Shown here: positions 34,800 to 45,462 of the stretch, in pieces
Layout: every line of letters begins with the position of its first letter
Numbering within the stretch: the first letter of the stretch is position 1
NCBI GenBank assembly: GCA_947034885.2
Contig: OX344753.2
Location: 9,300,001-9,364,000 of the forward strand
Direction: 5' to 3'
Length of the DNA stretch: 64,000 bases
Source of the DNA: Thuidium tamariscinum
Lineage: Eukaryota > Streptophyta > Bryopsida > Hypnales > Thuidiaceae
Translations under genes and position numbers: made by a program
Notes under the pieces: generated by a model
Seen by the model: only the letters and a program-made list of their open reading frames with translations
Databases searched by the model: none
Told to the model about the DNA's origin: nothing

Positions 34800-37172
34800 A
34801 CTGTTGGAGGGCATACTGTGGTTATGCTTCAATTTGATGTTAGATCCAAATGCCGAGAGGCTATACTGGCTGGAATGCGTGCCGTTGGATGAAAGCTGCC
34901 ACGACTCCATCACAAACAAAATTTCCCAATTCGTGATGAACTGATGATGGGGTCATGTACCAAACGAACGAGCTCTTCGGGATCAAATCATGTACAAAAG
35001 CACCTAAGTTTGGTAAGCTCATTCCTTAACTGCACATTTTCCTTTTGTAATTGTTGCAAACGTTCTAGAATTTGACACTCAGCGAGTCACTTTTATAGGT
35101 TACTTTTATTTCCAGTGGCGTCTCATAAGTCTTTGTCCCCGACCAAACTTATTCAAAAACATATCCCGTTTTTATCAAGTAAAGGTCAAATTTGGCGTTA
35201 ATATATGAAGCTCTTATGATTCGAATTGGGGGGTTTACTATGGCATTTGAAATCTAAAATCATACCTGTGAATAATCTGACAAATATGAAAATCTGACCT
35301 TGTTTTATACAAGGATGCTTAGAATTGTCATTTACACCATTTGAGGTGCTAAAAATCTTTTGACCCCTCTTTGTGGCTTGGAGGTGGGAGGGTGGGACCA
35401 AACCCTCAATTTACACAGAAACCAACTCAAGGGCTTGCATACAATCATGGCTTATTGCCACTCCAAAAACTAGTTGTACCAAAATTCAAATGCAATCTTA
35501 GAATAAGAAATGAAAGAGGAAGCAAATGAAAGGAGGACAATAACTCTATAATGTAATACATAATATTACAACAACATTACATTATCACCAATTTAGACCA
35601 CCCCTAATGACATATTTGTTGAAATAAATTAAAATTAAAATCAAGTTTTATTTATTTACAAAGGTGGTATACTTTCATATCCCATTCCTTTCTTCATTTC
35701 TACAAAAAAATTCTATTAGACATGTTTTTTTTAAATTTCTCAAGGGTTGTAAAGACGTATGGCATGTGATTGCACTTTCATATACAAAATTATTGCTATT
35801 GTTGCTACTTTGATAAACACTCTCGAGGTTTAGATGCTAGCATTTTGTTATGACAGAGATGTCTATGAAATGTTGGAGATGGTGGTTTGTGGACATATCG
35901 TCTCCTTCATGGATCTTTGGATCAGTTTCAAGTTTCAGTTTAGTAACCAAGCTTTGATTATCACTGCAGAAGGGACATTGTTAAACTATGCCACATGTTT
36001 GTTCATTAAGATCAAAGCTATTTTTCTTCACAAAAAGAAAGATTGGTGTTTTGTGAGCACTCTTTGGGCATGATGGAGAGGTTTCTACACAGGGTAGTAT
36101 GGTTTTATGAAGAAGTTGGATTGGCAAAGGAGGAGTTGCTGCAGCAAGTGATCATGCTCTTTGTGGACCTGTTATTGGTCGAATTGCAAGGTTTGAGGGG
36201 ATGCACAATGTTGTAATTCGTGCAGTTGTTGTAGCATCTCTAATTAACCTTTTAACTTCCATGGGTGTAGAGAGATTCACCATCCAATTCATTGTATTTT
36301 TAGGGAAGGGAGAATGAAATAGGCTTAGGTCCACAAAGACAGATTGTATTTAAGGTGAAAAAATTCTTGTCTATACATTTTGTAATAAAGCACATTACCC
36401 AAATGTCAAAACATCAAGTGGAAAAAAGTGTGGAACATGATAAATTGCGAAGTGTTTGGGTGGATGTAATACAAGTTGGGTGCATAGTATGGAGTAAATT
36501 TGTATAGTTGGGTGGTAAGTTGTGACTTTGAAGAAAAAGTCAAGAATACCCAAAGGTCTACTTTGATAAAATTGATGACCTTTGATCATGTGCTTGTTGA
36601 ACCAAGTGGTACACATGATTTAGGTGACAATTGTAGGATTTATTTGTTGGTTTTGAGATTTAGGCATATACTTTGAAATATTGATTATAGGGTAGTATTT
36701 AGGCATAGACTTTCTAATGCTAAGTAAACATTTATGTCAACCTCTAATTAACCATATATGGTTGATTTCAAATTGCAAGCTCCTACTTGTGTGGGTAGTT
36801 AAATACCTTTAACCATTTCAAAAAAATTCATGGGTAGCTTTGAAGGTTGATTTGATTGAAATTTTTTATTTTTCACTAAAAAAAAGTTAAATATTTGTTT
36901 TCCAAGAGGTTTTTCAAAGCATAATTATATGTACTGTTAGTAGAAGAGTAAATCTTTTTCACCTTTCAACAAAGTTTGTCACTTTCATTTGATATGACAT
37001 TCAAAGGATTGTACTTATTCATTTGGTTTAAAAATGTATCCATTAGAAAGAACAAGGTGTTGATATGATTTTTAGCATTGAAAATTCAAACATGCAAATA
37101 TTGATTTGGAGTTATTTGTGATTTCTACTTGTAAAAAAAATTGCATATAAACAATTGCAAGGTAGATTGTGT
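34800..37172. other. Mostly AT-rich intergenic DNA; one unrecognised open segment
   Basis: At about 36,110-36,316 the plus strand reads a protein-like segment (GGVAAASDHALCGPVIGRIA followed by RFEGMHNVV) ending in a stop, with no matching upstream exon found. A 79-codon frame starts at 35834. These could be remains of a decayed gene. Nothing else is recognisable. Confidence 0.35.
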
Positions 37173-37176
37173 AATG

Positions 37177-38154
37177 GGGTTGTTGCAAGAAACACTTATC
37201 GTTTTTGACTCAAAATGGCATATTTTCATAAATCATGTATCTTTTTGAATAACTTTTTTTGAATAAAATAAAATGTGAATAATTTGAAGAACAATGAAAA
37301 TATTGTGCCTCTTAAAAGGGGCAGGGAGAACTGACCCCCTCGCTCGGCCACTTGGGTAAAACGCTGTAATTTTTTTTTTCACACTAATTTCTTTTTGCAA
37401 ATTTTGAATTCATATTTGCGATGAGAGACCACAAATTAGCTAGGGGTGATGAAAGTAGGGGTGATCACGGCCCAAACTAGGGGGCTTTTTGTTTTGATTG
37501 CACCTCTAGTAAAACATGGTAAAGCCGAGCGAGGGGGCCAATCCACCCAGATCCTTAAAAGTCACACTTAAAAAAAATTTATTCAAAAAGTTGTGTACAA
37601 AAAAATCACAATGGAAAATACAATGAAAATAGACACTTTGATGTTTGATTTTTTTTAAATAGTAAAAAAAAATTTAATTTAAAAAAAAATTATGTAATTT
37701 TTTCTTACCTTGAGATGCTTCTCTTCAACTATTTTCATCTTTAAAAAAAATAAACCGTGTTCTCTACATGTGTATAAAGGTAATCCACTTTGAGCACATG
37801 TGGAAGTAGGACAATTTACTATTTTTAGAAAAAAATTCTTGGTCTTGTGTAATTTAAGTAAAAGTCTTAGCATGCCAATTTTGAGCTTAAAATTTTCATT
37901 TTAGGATAAAAAATAGGACTAAAAACTCCAAAATGGCCAAGGTAGACATCCAATTTAGGGTTGTTTAAAAATAGTAAAATAATGTTTAAGAGTTTCAAAA
38001 AATTAAATTATATATAGAACTTTTATATGTATCTTCATTTTAAGTTTCGTGTAAAGTAGACAAACGACATAAAAGTTATGAGTAAAAAACCACCTATCCA
38101 AGGCCAAGGGGACAAAAAATAGGACAAGTGTTTTAGTATTTCTTGCAATCACCC
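37177..38154. mobile_element. GGGTGATTGC-family element (4-bp TSD AATG) carrying a nested MITE
   Basis: The ends GGGTTGTTGCAAGAAACAC and GGGTGATTGCAAGAAATAC (reverse-complemented) are flanked by AATG on both sides (37173-37176 and 38155-38158). The interior matches the copy at 59235-59969 in the opposite orientation. The insertion at 37319-37553 interrupts it. No coding frame is recognisable. Confidence 0.8.
37319..37553. mobile_element. Nested hAT-like MITE with 8-bp TSD CTTAAAAG
   Basis: The 30-bp imperfect inverted ends share a perfect CCCCCTCGCTCGGC core. The perfect 8-bp duplication CTTAAAAG flanks the element (37311-37318 and 37554-37561). An 8-bp duplication fits hAT-type transposition. 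The 235-bp interior is non-coding and more GC-rich than its host. Confidence 0.75.
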
Positions 38155-38659
38155 AATGAACTTGATTTCAAGAGCTTGAGAAATTTTATCCCTTGAGATT
38201 GGATTAAAATGCATTATAAATGACTATAGTAAAGGCCATGTAATATGAAATTGTGTATACTCTACATAACATTATTAACTAAGTAAATTGATGCTAAAGG
38301 ATTCCTTTTGCTCCCCTAAAAGAGTGGGAGCCTTAGGTATAGCAGCTTCTTAGTCAATCCAAGATGTCCTTCCTAATTGACCAATGAAACTAGTGTTGCA
38401 ACTTTTCAACTAGCCAATGACTCTCTATAGGTCAAACTAAATTCATTTCTATACTTCTATCAGTTCCATGTAATTCATGAAAATAACCCAATCTTGAAGG
38501 GCAAATGATTTAAGTTGATTAAAATCTAATGGCTTTGAATTTACATGCTAGGGTTCTACATAATGTTGAGTCGATAGTGTGAGTGAGGTAAAAATAGTAT
38601 TGAATTTAGTAGACTTTTAATAGAATAATTCAATTTGAAGTAGTAATCATCATCCTTAA

Positions 38660-39223
38660 CCCCTAAACGTCTGGATTCATCTCCAAAATTGACGATTTGG
38701 AAAAAACCATTATAAACTACGATTTGGAAGAATATTTTGGAATTGGTATACGAATGAAAGTTGTAGATTTTGATTTTTAAATTCCATCCATACAATTAGA
38801 TCTACTAATGCTATCACCAAACTTTTACTATAAATTTTGAAAAGAAAATTTCAGAATTCCTTCTAAATTCAATTACAAGTAAAATATTATCATTTTTTGA
38901 GTAAAACTTGTTGGAATGGATTTGAAATAAGGTTCTCTTCATATGGTGATTTTTTGAAATTTTTGTGACCTTTACATCTTTGACCTCATTTTTGCACATC
39001 TAGTTTTGAACTAAAGTCAATGCAAATTGACCACTTGACATACTTCCACATTTGTAATTTTAGAAATGTATATATTCTAGTAACACCAAATCCAACCAAT
39101 GGATAGGACAACAACTTGATAAAGTATCACCAAAAATTAGGATGACTTTCATCCAAGCAGGAATGAGACAAAAACAAGGATGTGAATCTGTTCATCGTCC
39201 AGAAAACAAGGAGCGCTCCAGGG
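38660..39223. mobile_element. TTAA-flanked element, sub-family B, uninterrupted copy
   Basis: The left end is TTAA (38656-38659) followed by CCCCTAAACGTC. The right end is CCAGGG followed by TTAA (39224-39227). At 564 bp this is the uninterrupted reference for the copies at 9486-10959 and 45463-46780. The terminal inverted repeat is weak beyond the first bases. Confidence 0.65.
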
Positions 39224-39829
39224 TTAACAGTCACTTGTGAAATTAATTTCCAGGAAGTTCTGCCTTGGTCAACTGTTTTGTTGGGACTCCTCTTCCCTGA
39301 AACATCCACAATCAGATCTTGATTACATGGTGAAGGGCCAGTAACTGGCTCTAGAGGACCGAGGCACATTTGGGCAGAAAAAAAACTGATACTCAGTATT
39401 TTTTTAAGGCAGTGACAGAAAAAATTAATACTTTAAATTTTTTCCGAAATCCACCTATCAATAATTTGTACTAAAGTATTACACTACTATGGGAATGTTT
39501 GATAAGAAATTTTGAAATTTTGATTGCCCAGATTGAAAGATTATAACATTTGATGTAAGAAGAAAATATTTTATTGACCTTGCTAAGCAAGGCTAGCAAC
39601 TTTAACTTTTCCTACAATGAGATTTTAGCACTACACATGGAGTTCTTCTTTTGAAAATTACATCTTGTATCAAGTAAGTTGTGTATTTGATTGCCAAATT
39701 TCAAAAATAGAAGAATTTTGCACATGCTAAAGAGAGTTGCTTGGGCTACCTAAAAAATTCAAGTGAGCATCATTCACTTATGATTTAATCATCTTATAAA
39801 AAGAATTATATACCTACAAAGGAGGTACA

Positions 39830-40160
39830 TGTTCACAACTTGTATCAAAAATCTCATGAGTATCAAATTGAAATTGACTTTGACCATAACCATCCAAAAT
39901 CTCTTGCATACATTAAACCATTTGAAGTTTTGAACAAACATTGGACAATGACTTGGTCCCTTAGGCAGTTAGGGGTTGAAAATGAGCTCTTGAGTTTTGA
40001 CTAATATATTCCCACTAAGGGGGCACATGGTCATACCTTGTGTGGAAATTTCACAATTATCAAATAAAAATTGACTTTATTTGTAACTACCTGATATCTG
40101 TTGGCCGTTGCATATGTTGAACAGTCACTTCATCCTTCAGGGGGGTAAAAATCAGCTTAT
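39830..40160. repeat. Diverged direct duplication of about 170-190 bp
   Basis: Two head-to-tail units (about 39,830-40,000 and 40,000-40,160) share GGNGGTACATG-like, TATCAAATNNAAATTGACTTT and CCTTNAGGNNGTTAGGGG-like segments. They are non-coding and heavily diverged. Confidence 0.5.
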
Positions 40161-40531
40161 TGACTCAGTCTGTACAAGTTCCAACTGACCTGCCAAAAGG
40201 AGTCAACAATCAAAGCCCTGCAGCTTATTCCACTCGAATTGGCCGGCATTACCGCAAGCAAAGTTCCCTCACTTCCCTGCAACATCCTGGACATAAGCAT
40301 ACTTACCCCAACAAGGTTAGTACTAAATCAAGTAGAAACTGTTACGATGCTCTGACTTAATTTGGAAGCTAGCTCGCTGTAGATCGATGCACCAAACTCT
40401 GTCTTAAGAGAATTTCCGTTTCTGCTATCTGGCTCTACAGTTGAGTGGTAATCAAGATTCAAGAATTTCAGAGTAGACTGAATCGTCCCCAATTTCAGTA
40501 CGTTACAAAACGGAGGATGGGCTATAAACAA

Positions 40532-40539
40532 TATATAAG
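40532..40539 (+). promoter_or_regulatory. TATA box candidate for the 123-aa protein gene
   Basis: TATATAAG lies about 146 bp upstream of the start codon at 40685 and gives a plausible leader of about 115 bases. Confidence 0.45.
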
Positions 40540-40684
40540 CCTGCCTGATTATTTTATAATGCATGCATGAACTGAACCTGGTCCAGAAATCTGGAAATGG
40601 GACCCTCCATGTGCGTGTGTGCCGACTGAAATTGATGCAGTGTATATGTAGGCCGCCTGATGGTGATGCACACAGCCAGGCAAG

Positions 40685-41198
40685 ATGAAACGCTCTTCGT
40701 CTCGCAGGAGGAAGCGAAGGAGCCGGACGAGCCTCGTCCAGGACGCCATGGGCGGTTCACCAGCAATGACGACTGATCACGGCGTGGTTTCGCATCGCCA
40801 AGGTTTATTCGAACCTCATCGTCGGCAAGGGCCGACTCTGTGCATCACTAATCAGGCAGCGTACAACAACGCAACTTTGGCAGCAGAAGCTCGGGGATCC
40901 ACCGACAACGACGACGAACCAGGTGTTCGGGATCAACGCAGTACCCTCGATCCCCCCACTCTCCTGTGGATTGTTTCCTGCAATTGCTGAATGATTGTGA
41001 ACAATCTTTTTATCATGTTGGTGTGTAGAAACTTTATCATATTGCCGGCATGGTTGTTTTGCAGGTCCTGTTATACAAACCACCAAGACGAAGGTTAGAG
41101 AGGTGCAAATCGGACCGGGCATAACGCTCGGGTATCTCTCTCTCAGGGATTACAAGTTCGTCACGAGTCTACCCGTGGTGGAGGAGCAGCAGCACTAG
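40685..41198 (+). CDS. Unrecognised 123-aa protein, 2 exons
   Basis: Exons 40685-40922 and 41065-41198 join in frame through CCAG|GTGTTC and TTTTGCAG|GTCC (phase 1). The product begins with a strongly basic MKRSSSRRRKRRSRTS, which could be a nuclear or organelle signal. A polar middle follows. The C-terminal 45 residues look conserved in character: VREVQIGPGITLGYLSLRDY followed by KFVTSLPVVEEQQH. I do not recognise the family. The ATG is preceded by a TATATAAG sequence about 150 bp upstream, and the 3' flank is GC-moderate for about 250 bp, so the unit looks like a genuine small gene. An upstream start in another exon cannot be excluded. Confidence 0.6.
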
Positions 41199-43195
41199 AC
41201 CGAGTGCAGGGTATATGTCACTTAGGACTATGGGAGACTGGGTTTCCGAAAGGAAAAGAGGCTAGACAGGAAAGTGGTTGGAAACCTAATAATGTATATG
41301 AGTTGTACCCGTTTGCTTTACTATTCCTAGTAGAGATGACTCATGAGTCGTGACATCACTAGGAGTAACTTAGTATAGCTAGATTTGGTTTGTACTTTGT
41401 GCCAAATGTCCGGCCTCGTGTATCTGTGTGAGAGTACTAAACTACTCAACGTCAATTTCGTGTAAATGGCGCATTTCGGCGCGCTTCGCTGCGCGGCCTG
41501 AAACCCAAATCTTCACCTGTCCATCCCGCTTGTAACCTGAAATTAGACCTTTGAGAAGCTATATGTCACAAATTTTGGCTTGTGGAATATCGCCAATTAA
41601 ACGAAGTTGACATTATTTACTAGCTTATTGCCAGTACTTCAAGTTTGTTGTAAACGCATACCGATACAAAGTTCCTACTGCAATAGCCTCAACTTCATTC
41701 GTCTCTTTCGCTCTTTACTGAATATGATATTTGGACCAAACTGAAAATAATGAATATCTCACAGGATCTTTCGATTCGGGAGGATACTTGATCTAAAACG
41801 TACTGAGTAACAGTAACATATAGCCATTCAGGTCAGACATATACGGAGTATATACTACTTGAAATTAAAAGATCGAATTAGGCAACCAAGGCAGTTTCGG
41901 TATCACAACTCGCACTGGGTGTAACCATTCAAATGCGGTGATATCGGTTCTTGCTAGAGAATGCATGAAACGGGTTTCGGAGGAATGGGTTAAAAATAAA
42001 TAAGCTCACCTGATGATAAGAAACTCGATCTCGCCAGCAGCTTGTGCGCAGAATGTGGGCAACCCTCCTACTAAACTTCGAGCTTCGACAGGATAGAGAG
42101 AATGTGAGCACATACTAGCTTACATGCTTACATGCCGTATACGCTTCCATGGCGTCTCTGTTACGCAACTCCAGTCGATTTATCGGAAGCTGCACACAAA
42201 CTGCAAGTAATGTCGTAGAAACTGGAGGAAAGCGTAGTGAGCTCGCAACTTCCGATCGATCCCACACTTATTCTGCAGACCACCAAAAAGCGGAGAGACC
42301 CATAGCCGTCACCACTCGTTGGAATGGCGCGCATTAATTCCGACGTGCTTCCGGAGCATACTGTATGCAGCAGCAGGGTTCGTGATCAGCCTTGGAGATG
42401 AGGCGCGTCTGCCCATTTTGCGGTCCTGGTTTCTCGTTGCGCCAATGTAACGGCTGCTGCAAGCGACTGCTTCGACGAACAACCGTGGAACGGGAGGGAC
42501 CTGTTTCCCCTTCCCGACTAAGTGAAAGCGGTTGGCTGCAGGTAGAAGTCACCTAGAAAGTTACCGTCGCAGACGCGTAGGACCTTGCTTTTGCAAGGGT
42601 CGAGCCTATAGCAACCAGCCAATTGTGGAGGCCGTTTCTTTTCGCCCTTTTTATCCTTGGGGTAAATGTAGGAAACTTTTATTTGAGATGCACTATGAAA
42701 TTTGCAAAATTCTAAGTTCATATCTACAATATGAGGTTCCACATGAGGTTGGGGAGGTTAACAACAGAATTAACATGGGACAAAATAGGAAGTGGGTGCA
42801 TTAGAAGAAATTTGAGGATAAGAGAGGCCCGTTTAGGGCTATTCCCTGCATGTTTCTTGTGATGTTTAGAAACTCTGAACAATTCCTATTGGTTAATATT
42901 TTTGAATTTTTCAAAATTTTTTTTTTTTTTTTAAAAGCCTAAAATTGAATTAAAAAATTAATGTTTTTTTAAAATATTTTTAAAGTATTTTAAAAATAAT
43001 TTTTATTTTATTTTTATGTGGCAATCTCTCAACTATGTCCGATTGCTAATGTGGCATGCCACTCCAAGAACTCAAAATAACTCATAGTCTCCCAATGCCC
43101 TCAAATTTCATCTTATGATTGGAAGAAATACCTGTCGATTTTGTTGTGTTTTCAATAGTACTCATGATTTTTTGGGGAGTAGGAGGTGGCCAGGT
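41199..43195. other. 3' flank of the 123-aa protein gene and GC-moderate intergenic DNA
   Basis: Apart from the possible 62-aa frame at 42149, no coding sequence is supportable. The DNA turns AT-rich after about 42,880. Confidence 0.45.
42149..42337 (+). CDS. Possible 62-aa protein with mitochondrial-presequence-like N-terminus
   Basis: An intact frame starts in good context (CCATGG) and reads MASLLRNSSRFIGSCTQTAS at its N-terminus. This segment is rich in Ser and Arg and lacks acidic residues for the first 23 positions, as in mitochondrial presequences. The rest is polar and ends with NGAH. I recognise no family, and the neighbourhood is GC-moderate, which alone could leave short frames open. 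It may be a small gene, a first exon, or chance. Confidence 0.25.
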   Translation: MASLLRNSSRFIGSCTQTASNVVETGGKRSELATSDRSHTYSADHQKAERPIAVTTRWNGAH

Positions 43196-43560
43196 GGGTG
43201 CATTAGAAAATTAATTTTTTTTAAACTTAAAAAATATGAACAATGTAAACACCTTTAAGACAAAGGTAACCACCAAAGGAAATTTATAGGAAAATTCTCC
43301 AAGTAGGAGAAATTAATTAGAAAAGTGCCAAGTCTCAAGAAAATAGGTATTTTGATGATTAAATTAGTCAAAAAAATAAAAACAAGTAAATACAAAAGAA
43401 TAAAAATGGGCCATTTGTAACATCTTTATAGAGATGGTCATTCACCAAAAAGACCATGAAAATGATATTTTTTATGTTTCAAAATGCAAGGTTGTGATTA
43501 ACCTACTAAAAAACTTTATTTAGATTGCAATTCATAAACTTTTAATGAGGTCTCTTGATG
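43195..43560. mobile_element. Truncated fragment related to the GGGTGATTGC family
   Basis: The order of motifs (poly-T, AAATATGNNCAATGTANACACC-like, AGGAAANTTNTAGGAAAATTCTC, AAGTAGGAGAA, TTCACCAAAA) parallels the copies at 43962-44705 and 45523-46255. A clear second end was not found, so the fragment appears truncated. Confidence 0.5.
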
Positions 43561-43588
43561 GCATTTAGGAGGACCTAAGTGTATCTAT

Positions 43589-43896
43589 GGTGAATTTCGT
43601 TGAAATGGTGGTATTCCATTAATTTGACACTTTTGACAGTTCAGACCGCACAGTCTGAAATCTACACCAGTCATAGATTTTCGAAATCTATATGTGTTGT
43701 GGATTTCTGAAATTCATATCTGTTTAAGATGTTTCAGACCACACAATCTGAAATCTAAATCAGTCATAGATTTTGGAAATCTATATAGGTCATAGATGTC
43801 TACAAATCTATACTTGTCTTAGATATCAATTTTCAATTCAAACTGCGTGGTTTGAAAAATGGCATTTGGAATATTGTCATTTTAACAAAATTGGCC
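43589..43896. mobile_element. MITE of the GGTCAATTTCGTTAAAATGG family, copy 2 (8-bp TSD)
   Basis: The ends GGTGAATTTCGTTGAAATGG and GGCCAATTTTGTTAAAATGA (reverse-complemented) are inverted. The flanks GTATCTAT and ATATCTAT differ at one base and suggest an 8-bp duplication. The interior has repeated short palindromes around AGATTTnnGAAATCTA and is non-coding. Confidence 0.7.
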
Positions 43897-43961
43897 ATAT
43901 CTATGTTATAATAAGAATTGTAGATGCTTTATATATAATTGAAGTTGTCAATAGTAAATAT

Positions 43962-44705
43962 GGATCATTGGAAGAAAGATCTGTTGAAAAGCGTAGCGTT
44001 TTGCACAGTACTTACTTTTTTCTTTGGGAGTATTGTATAAATAGTAAATCAATTTTTTTTAAAAGTGAAAAATATGTTTGATGTATATACCTTTAAGAAG
44101 AAGATACCCTAGGAAGGAAAAGCATAGAAAATTTCTCTAAGTAGGAGAACTAGAAAAGTGTTGAATTTCGTGAAAATTGTAACTTTCACTATAGTTTCAC
44201 ATTTTAATTTTTTTTAAATAGGGAAAGTAATTTTTCTTAAAACTAAAAATTGTCCATTTGGGAAGACTTTATGGTAAAGGTATTTCACCAAAATAATGAT
44301 CCGAAAACTATCTTGATTGTTCAAAAATGTGTGCGCAAGGGAGGCATGTTAGCACACATGTAGAGGAAAGAGAATAATGATTTTTTAAATTTCCTTTGGT
44401 AGAAACATGCCTACTTAGTGTAGGAATAGACCCTAGAAATCTCAGCTCTAAATTATTAATTTAAAGTACTCCCCAGTACTAAAAAACCCTAAACTGCAAA
44501 GTGTGACAAATTAGAGAAATTAGAATTTAAATATAAAATGATTTTTGAAAAAATATGAAAATAAGGGTTTTGATAACTATCAAGTCATCCATCTTCAATA
44601 AAAATTTCAAGTTCAAAGAATTAATGCTTCAAAAGTTATAGCTCATGACAACTCTATCACTCAAAGTGTGACATCAAATAGTACAAGTCTTTCTTGCATT
44701 CACCC
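43962..44705. mobile_element. GGGTGATTGC-family element (4-bp TSD ATAT)
   Basis: The ends GGATCATTGGAAGAAAGA and GGGTGAATGCAAGAAAGA (reverse-complemented) are flanked by ATAT on both sides (43958-43961 and 44706-44709). The 744-bp interior aligns, in inverse orientation, with the copy at 45523-46255 (shared GAAGATACCCTAGGAAGGAA or close variants). It is non-coding. Confidence 0.8.
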
Positions 44706-44713
44706 ATATCAAT

Positions 44714-44870
44714 GGTCAATTTCGTTAAAATGGCGGTATTCCGAGTGCCATTTTGACATATTCTAGTGCCATTTTGACATAGAAGCTTAGTGGTAGAGGA
44801 AGAAAATGTGCCATTTTAACGGGATGTCATGCCATTTTATTGGAGTACCGCCATTTTAATGAAATTGACC
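44714..44870. mobile_element. MITE of the GGTCAATTTCGTTAAAATGG family, copy 3 (8-bp TSD)
   Basis: The ends GGTCAATTTCGTTAAAATGG and GGTCAATTTCATTAAAATGG (reverse-complemented) are near-identical over 26 bp. The flanks ATATCAAT and ATATCACT differ at one base. The element is 157 bp and lies directly against the preceding element, sharing its ATAT flank. Confidence 0.8.
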
Positions 44871-45462
44871 ATATCACTAGATAAGCATTGCCACTAGAAG
44901 TCAAGAAATTAGATGTTAGTATTATTTGGGGAGGTTGATTTTGAGAATGTTCTTTAGAAGCATAATGGTTTGTTTTTTAGGTCAAAATTAGATCTTCAAG
45001 TCTTCGAAAGAATTAGTTTGCATTATGAAGGCTTAATGTTGAAAAGAAGGATTTAAAATGCCCATGTCAATATGATATAGTTTATTAGAAATGCTTGTGT
45101 ATATAACATTGCAAAATCTAGTTGGATTCTTCCTTTAGATCCTATTACTAATACAAATCCACCATCAATTGAATTAGTTGTGTTAATTTTGTATTAATTT
45201 CAATGGAATTTGTCTTAGCTTTAATACATATTCAACACAAAACCATTGTTGTCTATGGAAGATTTATACTAGTGTATAGAATGAAGAATATCCCTTCTAA
45301 GGACACCTCCAAGGGGCTTCAATGTAATTCTATGTACAATTATATTATTCGCTTAGCCCAAACTCACTAGAAAGGTCATCTCCTTAATTGTCTTACATTT
45401 CATGCAATGGCAAAAAGGCCCCTTCCAACATTGATTAAAAATATTATATTATTTGGAATTAA

